A DNA stretch of 64,000 nt from Cristatella mucedo (GCA_009760855.2 WPIO01000010.1:4929501-4993500), one strand, 5' to 3'; counted from the stretch's first letter, positions 29,975 through 43,310 are shown. Notes: generated by a model from the letters alone, not told the origin. Translations and numbers: made by a program.

Positions 29975-30965
29975 CCTTCCATCTTGCCGATGTAATCGCT
30001 AAGCTTGATCTAAGCTTTTATTTTTATGCTGGCCCAGCACTTAAAACTCTCTTAACTCACTTGGCAGCTTGCATTGCTGAAGTTTACACTTAGGATGGTA
30101 GCAAAATTTCTTGGATTTAATTCCTATAAAGCAAACTTAATATTTATGGGAAGCCCGGTTCACGCTGGAAAGCCTAATCCTCAAAAATAGTCTTGGCCAG
30201 CACACCTCGTGCAGCCTCTGCATGGAAGCTTATGTCCTGTTCCAAAATAAACTTTCACAAGATGACCTCATCAGCTCCAGTCAAGTCTACACTTTTCCAG
30301 CTACATAACATTGCAAAAAGTTGTTTTTGCTTAGATATGGATACCACAGCCAAGGTGGTCCATGCATGTGTTACATCCCATTTCTTGACTTCTGTAGCTT
30401 ACTACTTGCAGGTCATCCTGCCATTGAATGCTTGTAGTTGGTATAGCTAGGGTTGTCAGTCGTGAACATTCCAACTGCCATGTTATACCACTTCTCACCG
30501 ACCTGCACTGGCTCCTCATAAGCAGACTATCAAGGTTCTCTACTTCACTTATAGGTGCCTTCGTTCTCTCTCTCCAGCCATCCTATCCGAACTAGTTCCC
30601 AGTAAGGCTAAACACCGTACCATCCCCACTTCTGATTTGAATCGTTTAGCCTGGTCTCTAACTACATATTGTTTACTGACCGTACCTCCAGTGGTAATGC
30701 TCTCAAAGCCTGGCGCTCACTACCGACTGACACAGCGACAGCCAATCTCGTCTTAAAAAGGGAGCTAAAAACTAACCTGTTCGACACAGGCTTTGCACTG
30801 TCGGTGTAAATTGTTCCGTGTTTGCTAATGGATACTGAAATTGTGCATGTTATCCATAACCAACTGATATGCTTTTTCCCCAGAATATGTTAAGTGACTA
30901 GAAAGTGATTAGTTATCTTAGGGTGCTAAGCAATCTTATGATGATGATGGTTATTATTATTATTG
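29975..30965 (+). mobile_element. LINE family A, old degraded copy
   Basis: Traces of LADVIAKLDL-FYFYA (RT end), VHACVTSH, LTDLHWLL and SLPTDTATANLVLKRELKTNLF occur in shifting frames, then a tail (30890-30935) and ATT repeats. It is more diverged than the copies at 8.5, 48.5 and 62 kb. Confidence 0.7.
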
Positions 30966-30969
30966 TGAA

Positions 30970-33900
30970 TTAGAGGACCAGCCGATTTGATAGATGTATC
31001 AGACATTTGCATTCAGCATCAGAGGCCTATCTTTGACTAATAGAAAAACCGTCTGCAACTATTCTCATATATTTGAGAGAAAGCAGTGTGAATGCACAGA
31101 AGGCTTCATCAGAACCAAGCAATGCCTTCCATCTGTCCTGTCATAGTCATGCTATAAAGACAGAATTTGCTAGTTTGATTAGTCACAGTTCACAGATATC
31201 TTTTTCAACCGGCAAGCATGGTTTTGTGTCCTTTCTGTGTTGGCTGCTTCAATTGTGAATGCATCTCCATTCCTGCCTTGCTTGCAGTCCAAAGTCTCAG
31301 TTGTTAGTGCATCTCAATTCCTTTAAATGTCAACTGCTCGCAAAATTTGGGCATTTATATATCCCAACACCTTTTTAGTCGAATTGTAGTGTTGATCTGA
31401 TATTCGAAAGAGGCATTGTCACCCACCTGTAAGCTCAAGATAATCGCTTACAACCGGAAGTTTTGTTTACCCTGCCGTATTCCCAAGCTGATAAGAGCCG
31501 CAAGGTACTTTATGTGCTTGTCTAACCACAAGCTTACGTTTGAAGAATGTATTCCCAGTGTGTCGGGCATAAATGGCACTGGCCTGACATGTTAGTAGCA
31601 TGAACCTGAAGTTCAGCAAAAAAATGGCCCTATGACTAGCCTTTCCAGACTGTTTTAACTATCCTTTGGGATAATTCTTATGTCGATCGGTATTGGTGTC
31701 TGATGACTTGTGACCCTGCCGAGCTTTCAGTGCAAAGCAGAGTCTCAATTGCTTGGGTGAAATGAAGCCGCTTTGTGGAACTACTTACCTTTAGCTCATG
31801 GTGCAACTTCCTTCACTAAGACTCGAGGCGCACTTCTTTGATGGTGTATTTTCAGATATACTAAAAGTTCAGTAGCGGCAAGTTATGCCTAGTGACCACG
31901 GTGTTTGTTGTACCAGGGGTTTTTGCTTAAGCTCTTAAATATTTCATATTTGATTGATACCTTGTATCAGTTTGTGTGAGCTGCACTTCTGGTACCTTTA
32001 GGTGCTGGATGAGACAGTTGCTACTCTCAAAAGGCTTGAGTTGGTGTAACTCACTATTTGTTAACATCCTCATGGCCTGCGAGGCTAATGTTTGCCTGGT
32101 TGCTTTTAGTGTAAGTGATCGAAGATCGCAAGTTCCGCAGGATTTGTACTGTGTGCACGTTCATAGCAGGATTATGCTTCTTCTGACCCACTTAGTTCGT
32201 TGGACTCGACTGTTGAATCCTCTGCAAGCCGCAACCATCGTTGGAAGACTTTTGGTTACAGTTATGGTCACAGTAGGCAGGAGCGATCAACGTTGCAGCC
32301 AGTGAGAGCCGGCCTAATTTGACATGTCTGCACCTAGGCAGTGCTCACAGACAAGGGGTCGTTAATTGTTATATCGGAGTTAGATTGTTAGAGATCACTG
32401 GCCCACTGGGGCGGGCTCTTAAATCTTGAACCTGCTGGCCGATATTTATGGGTGTCCTTATTGGTTAACCCGACCTTCAGGCATGTTAGTTTTACTGTAA
32501 CGTTTATGAAGACAAGCATAGCTCCAGAGTTTTGCACCAACTGTTCAGGCACCTGATTGCACTTGCCGATAGACCAGCAAGCAGTGAGTGACAGAAGTCG
32601 AAGTACTGCTTGCAAGTTTTCTCTGACCCTGAGCAAGTGTAGCTGTCTACGCACGGTTTATGCACCAGCACAATCGTTTTTCCCTGGGGCTCCCTTCATC
32701 TGCCTCGGTTCCACCATGTTTTGGCAGTAATGTGACTTTGTCAGATCGAACTCGTGCAGTCAGCTGATCACAGCCACCCGTGATGACTGCATTCGTACTT
32801 GTCACCGAGCTTGTCTGCTGGGACTGGCAGAGAAGCTTTCAGCTCACCTCTGGCAGTCGGTGGTGGGAGTCGTGATAATGACGATGGCTTCCCTTCGGAG
32901 CACTCCGAAGCAAGAGGTTATGGCTGCACACTGCAAGTCTGATTTGTAATGCATGGGTTCCTCTGTTCCGTGCGCTGAATATGCCCGGCAACTCGGAATA
33001 CAGTTTTATGCTGGGCGTTTTGGTTAACCCACGTTGTGCATTTAGTCACATACTGCCTAGAATTTTTTTTTCATCGAAAATGACAGCTGGCATCGGGAAT
33101 AGCATGCAACATACAGATTCAGTCATAGGCTGAATCAAGTGCTTAACCAGGAATTTGTTAAGGGAGCTCTGAGTAATGTAAGGGTGCCGAAGCGCGACTT
33201 TTCCCAAAACAACTACTCTTGTGTGAGGTGGCAAACCCATCCCCGGCTTAGGGAAGGGGGTTGAGTGGCAGCACCTCCCCCTTGCTCCAACCGATCAAAG
33301 ACCTTTAACTGCCCACTTCTGGCAGCTGAAGCTGCTGTAGCAATTCCAAGTTGCGTGGATAAGGTGGACAGATTATGTGCAGCTGAAGCCAGTATGCTCG
33401 AAACCCAATCGAGCACTGAATGATATAGTATTCGAGAGCCATCTATCTTAACCTGAATTTGTAATTATTTTAGTGCTTGAAAATGGAATTGCTTTGCTGT
33501 CTTGCTATTGAGACATTGCTTTGCCGTCTTACTATTCAATAGTGAGGTCGTGTTTGCAGTGACAGCAGGGTGCATATAGCCCCAACTTATTTATTAGCCA
33601 CTGCAGTGCTGCTGCTCTACTCATTCTGTGCTGAAGAGCCTATATAAGGCAGCAGCTGACCTTTTAGTTCCTTAAGCCTCAACTAAGTGGCCGAATTGAT
33701 TAATAGTTTTGCTAGTTATGTTCATTCCATACGTGGGACCTAAATGCAAGACAGTCATCGAATTTCTCTAGATGCTTTTAGAACCACTGAGTTGCCAAAA
33801 GTACCCAGTGAGCTGGCCGAGTTTGTTTACGATATCTGTCTATAAGCAGCCACATGTGCCGACAGACCACGGACAAGCTGTAGGTATTTCATTTTTAATT

Positions 33901-34250
33901 AATCTGCTATGATAGACGTTTTCCTTTGCTCGATCTTCCAATATTAGAGGTCAGTATGTTAATTTAAAAACACGATATTCTAGCCGGCTAGTGTAACAAT
34001 AATACGTGCCTTTGGCTAAAGGAACCAGCAATCAGTGACTATCTTGGTCTTTCCTGGACACATCTATAATTAAGTCGAAGTGAGGGCCAGGGTATTCAAA
34101 AAGATGCTGTGGTTAGATACATGGTCTATGTATCAGACCGTATCTCATTAATATATACCTGTAGTTGTGGCCAAGAAAGCTTATTCTGCCATGCCATGCA
34201 TGTGCACAGCTTAATTTCTTTCTGCATGTAATGAGGTTTTGTTCTGACCA
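30970..34250. other. No gene recognised
   Basis: A long unassigned stretch with a single LINE scrap at 32.5 kb. Frames are short and without motifs. Confidence 0.45.
32505..32615 (-). mobile_element. LINE family A short internal scrap
   Basis: It contains gttttgcaccaactgttca and aagcagtgagtgacagaagt, which match the antisense of the SLLxGLP to QLVHNS region in other copies. Confidence 0.6.
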
Positions 34251-34251
34251 A

Positions 34252-34405
34252 TATTAGCTGATTTAACAGCCTTAGTTGTATAGCAGCAGAACAGCCTTAA
34301 AGGCTATCACCACTGCTTTCAATTGGCTATAAAGGATCGCCCACTTAAGGGCTTGAACCCACGACCTCGGTCGTGAAGGGCAAGCACCTACCTTCTGAGT
34401 CATGT
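34252..34405 (-). mobile_element. tRNA-derived SINE, type 1
   Basis: It contains agctgatttaacagcctta, gtatagcagcagaacagcc, and gcttgaacccacgacctcgg followed by the A-box side. Confidence 0.78.
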
Positions 34406-35137
34406 ACTAGCATTTGTAATTGAGGGCAACACCCGATTGGTTGTTTCCTTTGCATTTTTGCAAAACCGAAGGTCTAAAGGCCTCTTGTGCATGCAAATAG
34501 TGACTGAACGCTGAAACTAGATTGAACCTAAAATTTATAACTCCCGTAAACGGAGTAGGAGAAATTGACTGTTTTTTGCCCTAAAAATGACACGAAGAGA
34601 GTACAGACTCCATCGAAGAAGAATTGGATATTCTGGATCACTGAATGCTAATTGTGCTGTCACAGATTTGTTGAGGACGAGAAACAAATAGGCCTTGATC
34701 CCGTTGGTTTTTGAGGCTGACTCTCATCAGGTACTATAAGCAAGACCACTAGTTTCGGCTACAGAAACAATTCTGATAGTTTTCTACCGGTTTGTATGTT
34801 CTAGGCATGGCGGCGGCTCAGATGTGCCGAACATATACCAAAATCGACTAATAAATTGCATTTTCAAGAATTTCAGTAAACAAACTGATTTTATGTCTTT
34901 TGTGCATCTGGGATAGGACCTCTACACTAAAATTGGTATCTATCTGTGCATCTTCGACAGCGGGAAAGATAGTTCATCCTGCGGCCAAAATATTGATTCA
35001 ATAGCTGAGGCTTGGAAGCTGGAGAAACATCGTATGAGCAATATCATTGACTGCCTTTTCTTAAAGCATCATTTTTGAGCCGCATCCTTACCTGGACTTG
35101 CTGTGCACTTTTGAAAGCATGCTTGCGATATAAAGGT

Positions 35138-35292
35138 AAAGGTCAGCCGATTCAGTAGCAGCATTTGGATAGCAGCAGAAAAGGCTCAGTAGCTTTCAAC
35201 TGCTGCAGTGGGCAATATGAAATTTGCCTTCTGGAGGTCTTGTACCTGCAACCTGGACTGTGAAGTGAGAGCATATTACTGCTGGGCTAAAA
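35138..35292 (-). mobile_element. tRNA-derived SINE, type 1 (diverged)
   Basis: It contains gtcagccgattcagtagcag, gatagcagcagaaaaggctc and gtacctgcaacctggactgt, with the B box eroded. Confidence 0.6.
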
Positions 35293-35294
35293 TT

Positions 35295-36690
35295 AAGCGG
35301 CTTTGTATGCCTAGCTCTGGTGCATCACGAAAAGGGTCTTCCCAAAAAATAAACTTTGTATTTAGAGAGAAGAAAAAAATATGCTAGCAGACAATGAGAA
35401 CGTTTTGCAATGCGTGCAACCGAAGCTGAAAACCAGCAATTTAGAGTAAACTTTCGAACGTGTGTTTCAGCTAAAATGTCGCTGTGTCTAGAACTGACAG
35501 CCTGCCAGTGGAACTGTGTATACTGCTCTGGGGGGGGGGGCAAATTTAGTAGGAGTGTTGCCGATAGCTGATGGACATTAGCCTCAAAAGCCACCCATCC
35601 CATCATCAGCGACTGTCTATTTCTCATCCTATGGGGGGATAACTTGTGCTGGGCTTAGTTTGTGTCGCTGTCAGGCCACGTTTTACACCATCTGGTATCG
35701 GGATCTGCTTCCGACTTTTGACGGTCGGACAAATAGAGTGACTCCTTGCCCCTCTTTTGGTTGGTTGTTGACAGATTTTTGGGAGCACCATTGAAGTCTA
35801 CGTAAAAGCACGCTATAACCTGTATGGAAAGGGCTGTACTTGCTGGGCACCTACCATTCGTGTGGCAACAGTTCGTTTTGTCACGATGTATGTACACTTG
35901 CATGCAAGAGCACCGCTCCTTCACAGCTCTTGCAGGTTTGGCTCTGCTCGTATGTAGGGACTTCAGCTACTATATGAACACTCATAACATCCGGCTTACC
36001 AACATCAAATGTGGTGTGAAAACAGAAGTGCGGTCAGACCATGCTGAGCCTCAAGTTCTGGTCAAGCTGAGTGAGTGAGCAAGTAGCTGTTGCATATCTG
36101 CCTAGACTGTTATCAGCTTAGTGTGTGATTATTTTCAAAGATCTTTGTCAATCCCGCATTGCGTTGGTATTGTGCATTAACAATGCACGTAATGCAAGTT
36201 GGCTTTCTGTGCCTACAGCTTTACTCACTCGGTTCAGCAGAGTTCGTTGCCAGTCATTATTCTGCTGTGTTGTGGGCATGTATTGTACGTTTCGTTATGG
36301 CGGGCCTCAGTAGCGCTATTGCAGATTGTGCATTGCGAAGCTTAGTGCTGCAACAGTGCAACTGAACGTGGCTGTGCAATTGGTTGCCTTTTCAGAGCAG
36401 TCCTTCGTGCAGGTCACTATGCAGAAACTAAGGCACGGTGTCCAAAGAATTGGTTGTTTTTGGTCATACCTTTTTCATAGAGAATTTTCTACTAGTTTTG
36501 TCTTCTTGTGCTTCTGCACTTCCACCAGTGTCCACCCCTGCTACTTTTACCCGGCAGGTGTAAATGTCCTGTCACTTAACGTTCTTTGGCTGGCCATCTA
36601 GGCAGCACCATAAAAGCTCATGCCTAAAAAGTCACACATAACCTCTCATACCCCACTGAACTGCATTTTTTTAGTTGTAGCAGCTGCCGT
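35295..36690. other. No gene recognised
   Basis: Several frames of 60-90 codons lack any family signal. A G-run lies at 35532-35540. Confidence 0.45.
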
Positions 36691-36694
36691 TATT

Positions 36695-36937
36695 CTATTT
36701 GTGATTCGTCCTTTATGTGCCTACACGTGGTGACACTGTGCATGCTGCCACTAACTAAACTTGCATGCTGACCCTGTGAATGTCACCCCTAACCGTTTAT
36801 TCTGGTTGTTTATTGAGCATGCTACCACTAACCATTCGATAGTGCCTTCTTTGCAGCAGATGTAAAGTGCCTAGATAGAGATTGAGTTATCTGAGGGCAC
36901 TATATCAATGCATTATTATTATTATTATTATTATTGT
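36695..36937 (+). mobile_element. LINE family A, 3' UTR and tail only
   Basis: It begins at the GTGATTCGTCCTT block that follows the ORF2 stop in other copies. It contains the GCATGCTGACCCTGTG block, then the tail GTAAAGTGCCTAGATAGAGA and an (ATT)n end at 36913-36935. Confidence 0.85.
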
Positions 36938-37469
36938 TACTGTCATTACGAACTGATTTACGAATTTTGCTAACGGTAAAATAAATGATTGTCTGGTGCA
37001 GAAGCTGCAGTTTGATGCGATTTAATAGCACATCTCTGTTGAGTATAGTTCTTATATTTTTTATGCCACACACTTTAAGCATCTTGACAACAAATGGCAA
37101 CCAGTTGTGTTAGACGTTGCTTTCATGTCCCGTGGTTAGAAAGAGAGAGAAATTAGTGTGAGCAGTATGTACAGTTGGCTTTGGTTTTGGGCTGGTACAT
37201 TCTATTCATTCTACCTGTTTATGGTTTGCACAGAAAGCACCGCTGCCTCTGGCAAAAATGCAGATATGAAATAAGCCCTAGGCGAGTTTGCCCAAATATA
37301 GATAAATTCTTTTCATCTGACATCTCACGGTATCTGTGCAGCATACCAATGCATCTTGTTTCTAGTAGGTCTACAGGCAGCACATCTGGCTCCAGAATCA
37401 AGTGAATATTCGAATCTCAGGCTGCTCTCTTATTAAATTGATATGATTGTAAACTGTTGTGAAGTGGCA

Positions 37470-37765
37470 GTGAACTATTCTTACGCAACGACAACTACTC
37501 TCCTGCTGCCGACTATGGCTCATCCTTTCCAGTGGTCCTGAGCTGCTACTTCCATGCTACTCACTACCTCAACTGCTCTCCTGACTCGGCTATCCTTCCC
37601 ACTTTCTCTTTGTTGCGTGAGACGAAGTCTGTTGGCTACCGAATGCGTACCGAAAGCTGCTTAGGCTGTGAGTGCGCTACACAAAACTCTCCTGGTCTGG
37701 GAAACACCCACATGGTCTTAATGACTTTGTGGAGTTACAGACGGAGATGCGTTACATTACAACTC
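37470..37765 (+). mobile_element. LINE family B 3' part
   Basis: It has the same blocks as the copy at 11950, including HATHYLNCSPDSAILPTF in frame and GAGTTACAGACGGAGATGCG followed by ttacattac. Confidence 0.82.
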
Positions 37766-37950
37766 TATTTGGACTCGTGTGCACCAAATATTGGAACCTC
37801 AAAAGCACTATTTAAACTTGGTTAGACTGTTACCCACAAGAAGTTCATATATGTAGCAAGTAGCCTTGCCGTCTCCATACCTTTGAATGCCAACTTGAGG
37901 ATCTTGTAGGATATCCGATGTTTTAATGGAGACTGGTACTGCTCCTTCAG

Positions 37951-38511
37951 CAGTGGCATAGTCCTATGCTAACATTTGCCCCCCCAAAGGATCAGATATG
38001 CCGCCCTGTTCAGTATGACTTGGATAAACTGGAGGAGCTGGCATGCTGGAAGCTTGAGCCCCTCTCCATGACCGTCCTGAATGAGCAGGACCCCTTGGTA
38101 TCTTTCCTAAAGGATCAGCCAAGACCAAATACCAGCCTCCTTGGTAAATTGCTGGCTATATGTGAAGCCAATCACTTGGGCACAACTAATTTCTCCTACA
38201 TGAAAAGGCAAGAAGAGAGAAGGAGATGGCTCTGGATAGACTAACCTGTAATGGTTTTACTTGTCACTTTAAAATATTCTTACATTGTACTACAACTTGA
38301 GGTTTATAGATTTTCTCGAATTTCAGTTATTTAAAATGGAATGTGCTTTATTCATCAAGTTAAACATAACATCGTTATTTTTTCAGGTGATGGCCACACT
38401 GTGGTTTTCAAGTCAGCGAATCTGTCTCTTAAAGAGATGATCGATGAGCTCAATAAGATTTGTCAGACACATATTGAACGACTACAAGAGCAAAAAGCCA
38501 AGAAGAAGTGA
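37951..38511 (+). CDS. Last two coding exons of an unrecognised protein
   Basis: An exon from about 37951 (acceptor CTCCTTCAG) to 38143 ends at donor CTTG/GTAAAT. It joins in phase to 38387-38511 (acceptor ATTTTTTCAG), which ends at a TGA. Across the junction the peptide reads NTSLLG then DGHTVVFKSANLSLKEM. It ends in a charged helix with the C-terminus RLQEQKAKKK. Upstream is a segment containing ICRPVQYDLDKLEEL. The clean splice phase, the intron of about 240 bp and the amphipathic C-terminal helix support a real gene. I do not recognise the family, and no upstream exon was identified: the 37.5-37.8 kb region is LINE sequence. The first acceptor could also be three bases further on. Confidence 0.55.
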
Positions 38512-39044
38512 TGTAGATTGGTTCAACCCTCTTGTGTGACCTGCTTGCTTTTAAGCACACAGCATTTGGATCATGTGGGCAATTGGTTGCATCAACTGCA
38601 TTGTTCTGCGACTGTTACTGTTGGGGTTCTCGGAGCTGTCCTTGTTGCATAAAATTTGCAGCAAATATACGCATGTACACAGCCCGTGGTCGTGCAGTGC
38701 CTGGACTGAAGTTCCAGTGACAAGGCAGCTGTTTTTTTCAGTTCAAAACCACTACTTGCTGTTTTCTCGTGGTTTGTACTTTCCTGCTTTTGCAGATGCT
38801 AGGTGCAGATGCAATATCCAGTGGCATGGCTGCTCACTATCCTCTTTCAGAACTTGGTTTTCCTTGCTGTTTTGCAAAATTAACATCATTAGGGATTGGA
38901 AGATTCACATTGCACCATGGCAAACCAAGAGGAAGGTACACTCTCTTTCTAGTCCTCTTTGAGGTGCACCGAGTGAGTCAGAAGAAGAGATGAGTACTTG
39001 TACCCATTGTGGAGCAGAACAGCTTTGAGGCTCCCGTACGAGCT

Positions 39045-39990
39045 GTAAATTAATAATAATAATAATAGTACACTTGATAGCAGCACCATCGGATAACTCA
39101 ATCATTCACTAGGTGCTTTACATTAACTGCAAACTAAAAACGATCGAATGGTCAGTGGTAACATGCTCAATAAACAAGAAGAATAACGAGTAGGGGTGAC
39201 ATTTCTTTCGCAACGACATCTACTCTCCAACTGCCGACTATGGCACATCTTTTTCAGCGGTCCTGAACTGCTACTTCTACGCTACTCACTACCTCAACTG
39301 CTCTCCTAGCTCTGCTATGCTTCCCACTTTCTCTTTGTTGCGTGAGACGAAGTCTGTTGGCTACCGAATGCGTACCGAAAGCCGCTTAGGCTGTGAGTGG
39401 GCTATACAAAACTCTCCTGCGTAACACCCACATGGTCTTAATGACTTTCTGGAGTTACAGACGGAGATACATTACATTACATTACATGCACTGGGTCAGC
39501 ATGCAAATATGGTTAGTGGCAGAAGGCACCATGTCAGCATGCGTAAGCACACGCAAGTCGAATCACAGGGACCCACTAAATGCTGTGATAAATAGGTGAG
39601 TTTATACTTCTATTTAAATGTGGTCAAGTCAGAGGATGTGACAGAGGTTGGGATTTAGTTCCAGGCGTTGGGAGCATACGAACTAAAGGCACGGTCTCCA
39701 AGGATTTGAGATTTGTGCAAGGTAAATGTAAACGATTAGATTCCGGAAAGCGAGTGGTACGACGATTAGCTTGGTGGGGCAGTAGATCTGACAGGTAGAC
39801 TGGAGCCAAACAATGAAGGGGACTTGAGGTGGGTGACAAAACCTTAACAAAAAGTCGGTGCGTTGCTTGACTGGGAGCCAGTGCATGTCGACGAAAAGTA
39901 GTGTGACGTGGCAACCGCATTGCTCACGACAGGCAAGCCTAGCTGCGGAGTTTTGCACCTGCTGTAAGCTCTTAATTGCAAGTTGCGAGT
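39045..39990 (-). mobile_element. LINE family A copy split by a LINE B insertion
   Basis: The antisense tail (39060-39130) and 3' UTR run to about 39190 and resume at 39484 with GCACTGGGTCAGCATGC, the next block in intact copies. They continue through ORF2 text (HWLPVKQRTDF) to about 39985. The gap at 39195-39483 is a plus-strand LINE B copy. Confidence 0.8.
39195..39483 (+). mobile_element. LINE family B 3' part, nested in LINE A
   Basis: It starts at TTCTTTCGCAACGAC and ends in an ATTAC repeat (acattacattacattac). Both sides continue as LINE A sequence, so this copy is the younger of the two. Confidence 0.85.
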
Positions 39991-40374
39991 CACTGGTTAG
40001 AGAGTGAGAGATTCCTTTTCCCTTGAACAGATTGGATATATCACGGCAAAAGCAGAGCCCTGTCTCTCGACAGGGGAAGGAGCCGGAGAAAGCTTGGCGG
40101 CTCTGCCTCTGATCTGTGTCTTAGAGTTTCACCCAAAACGTTTCCCTGCTTTAACCTAAGCGTCAAAAGCTCGGCATTGGACTTAGCAGGACCAATATTT
40201 GTGGTCAAGTCTGCTGTCGGACTTGCTGCGGTCTCTCTTCTGAAGACGGCTGGTCTCTTTTCGGGATTTCTTACTGGAAGCTCAGAACAGTATGGCACTG
40301 GAGTGATGTCTATAGGAAGGTCTGTTGATGTGGATGTGATATGAAGTTTATGTGATACCTGGTGATTCTTAAGA

Positions 40375-40760
40375 ATAATAATAATTACCGGCTTATTGCC
40401 CCTAAGAAAACTAAATACCTTTTAGACACTTTGCATATGCTATAAAGAAACATGTCAATTACATAGTGACAGCAAGCACAGTGTCAGCACTCATAAGTAG
40501 GCAAAGGACGATTAACTTGGACCCAGTACATGCTGGCAGGAAAAGTTAAGATTTTTGTTCTTTTTAAATATGAAAGTACTGTGACCTCAGTTGGGAGCAT
40601 CTTCCAGATTTTGGCAGCTTATTAAAAAATGCCAAACAGTCAAGGTTGTTTCGAGATATCGGTAAACGATTAGATTCCGAAAAGCAAGTAGTACGATGCT
40701 TAGCCTGATTATGAAGTAGCTTGGAAGCCGGTCCGATGCTTGAAAGGTTACACTATGCAG
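40375..40760 (-). mobile_element. LINE family A, degraded 3' end
   Basis: It holds an antisense tail (CTAAGAAAACTAAATACC), the CAGTGTCAGCACTCATAAG block and a ttagattccgaaaagcaag block seen in better copies. It has no open frame of note. Confidence 0.65.
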
Positions 40761-40764
40761 AAGT

Positions 40765-42420
40765 AACAGTTGAGTAGTTTGTGGGTTACCACTAAAGTTT
40801 TGAGTTCAGCAAGCTTTTGCTGCCCTTTCTCTAAGCCACCTATATAGCGAATAAAGTAACATTGTAATAATGAATAAGTAAAACTGCTTCACCAATGATT
40901 AATTTATTTCCCTCATTTCTAACACTTTCACTACGTACAGCTTCGAGCAACAATTTTTCATTTTGCCCTTCAAAGTTTTCCTGCAGGTAAAATGAGTTTA
41001 CTACGGTACGTTATGATTCCCAACAGTTGTTGGCATTTATGCCCAAATACCCGACAGGCAAGCCAAAAAGTGCCCGGTCTGCCTCAAGCATCCTCAGCAG
41101 ATGCATCCACTTGGTACGGTTTCACCACTGTCTTCATAAATTGGCATACGACATAGCAGAATGCTTGTGCTAGATGCTTGCAGCCTCTTGATGAAGTCTC
41201 AGGAAAATGCAGATATCTATTCACATAGGAGCATAATGTAAAAAAACGACACTATATTAGCTCTCATCGGCCGCTCAGCGTACGTCCATGTCCAGCCGAA
41301 GCTGCCGCCGGTATTCCAGCTCTCAGCCTGCACCTGCACGCATAAGTCAACAAGAATGCAGAGCTGGTGCAAGGGATTGTCAGCCTCAGCCTGACCTCTT
41401 CTAGCTTTGGCATTGAAAAGCCGATCGTGTGATTGTTAATCGCTTACTGAAGCTCGTCTGTTCGGACTGGACAGGCACTATTCTCTCCTCTCTCCTCTCT
41501 CTAACTCTCACTTTCTTTAGGAAGTCGTATGGCACTAAACCATTATTTAGTCTGGTGTATTGAGTTATCCATCCGACTTAATTCTCGACAAACTTGTTTG
41601 CGTTTTTATGACAATTTAATTGAGCTTGATTACAGTATGATTTACTAGTGTGATTACCAAAGAAAATTGCTTTACATATAACATGCGGTCGTAGTTTCAG
41701 CAAGCATACCCTCAGTCGGGCGAAATTATCCTTACAAGGACGTTCAACTCAGTAGTATCAATGACTCTCACACTTCTACTAACCGGGATAGGATAGGAAA
41801 CCTACCAATAAGGTTCAATGCTGGACATATGGCGTGCGAGTGCTGCCTTAGTAGTACGAGTAAAGAGAATTAAAGCCGACACAAACACTGTGGTGGGCTC
41901 CAGAAATGTGCGTATTCTTCATCAGGCTGTAGTGTGCACCTGCGGCTACTGTACTGTCACTGTAACTGCTGTTGTAATTAGCGAAGCGTCTTGGCACTAA
42001 TGTAAAAGCCTCACATGTGGCCAATAGTTAAGCCATTGACGCAGAGCAGCGGCAGGCGACTAATGCATGCTATATTTCGTGTCGTCTGCTGCGATTGATC
42101 GCGCTCTTATTTACGTGCACGTTGAGAGTAATAAAGGAGAGTCTCGTGTACCACGCACGTGCGCCGGCTGTGTCTCCGTGAGACTCCTACTAGAGCAGCC
42201 GCCGCCGGAGCCACTGTCATATAACAAGGCCGACGTATCTTCCCTATCCCGGCTTCCAGCGCAACTGCGGCCGATCGTACAGCCCAGCCCAGCCCCCTCT
42301 AAATTACCTTCTGCTTGCTCGCCCCAGCGTGACAGTAGCAGCCGATCATAGGCAGGCCAGCGTGCCGCAGCCAAGAGCCGGCCTGCACTCAGACTATGAA
42401 AATAGAAATACAATATGGAA
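40765..42420. other. No gene recognised
   Basis: Unassigned. 42050-42410 is GC-rich with AATAAA at 42129-42134 and could be decayed LTR, but no termini were found. Confidence 0.4.
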
Positions 42421-43310
42421 ATGGCAGCTGTATCGCTGATCGTAACTGGATGGTGGCCCGGGCCATTGGAGGCTATTGCGTGAGAACGGGCATGTGCAAT
42501 TGCATTGCATTTTGCGAGTAAATCTGAGAAACTGTTTTCTATAATGTTAAATCACCACTGCAATTGTGCAACGCTTATTGTAGTAATGGCAGCTGTATCG
42601 CTGCTCGATTATGTGGTAAGGCTGGCTGGCCCGGGCCACCCGAGGCCGCAGCATGAGAACGCGAAAGAGCAATCGCGTGAAATTTGATGAGATTTGGTGG
42701 ATACACCTGGAAAATTGCTCTTTATCATTTGAAAACCGCAATTGCATGAAGGTTTTGCAGAAAAATCAGCTGTTTCTTAGTTCAATTATTTAGGTTCGCT
42801 ACCTGGGTTGGGCCACTGGTGGTCATAGAACGAGGACACGAAATAGGATGCAATCTAGTGGTTAACGTGCAGTGTCGTCTTTTGTGATTATAATTCATAA
42901 TAGCAGTTGCGCGGCCAAGGCTTTCGTAGAAATGGCAGTTTTATTGCAGCTGAAATGTTTCGGGCTGCCATTAGGGCCGGGCCGTCCGAGGCCACAGCGA
43001 AGAGAATCGCAAAAGCGCAATCGCACGCAATTTGGTGGCTTGGAACTTGGCATACTGTTTTCTATAATTTGGAATCCAACCGCAGTTGCGAAAAACCTTT
43101 TCTGGATATGGCAGCTGTATCTCTGTTAGAGTGTGTAAAATGGTAAAATGGTTGACCGGCTCGGGCTAATTTAGGCCAAAGCACGAGAACGGAAAAGCGT
43201 AACTTCACGAAGTTTGGTGGGTAAACCCATAACACTATTCTGGATAATTTGAAATAAACCGCTGTTTTCTCACGTTTATTGTGGAGATGGCAGTTGTATC
43301 GCAGTATGGT
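42421..43310. repeat. Array of diverged tandem repeats of about 165-180 bp
   Basis: Unit starts of the type ATGGCAGCTGTATCGCTG occur at 42421, 42586, about 42760 (eroded), 42932, 43108 and 43287. Within units a CCCGGGCCA...GAGGCC block, GAGAACGCGAAAGAGCAATC-like text, an ATTTGGTGG block and CTGTTTTCTATAAT recur. Divergence between units is considerable, so the array is old. Confidence 0.8.
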
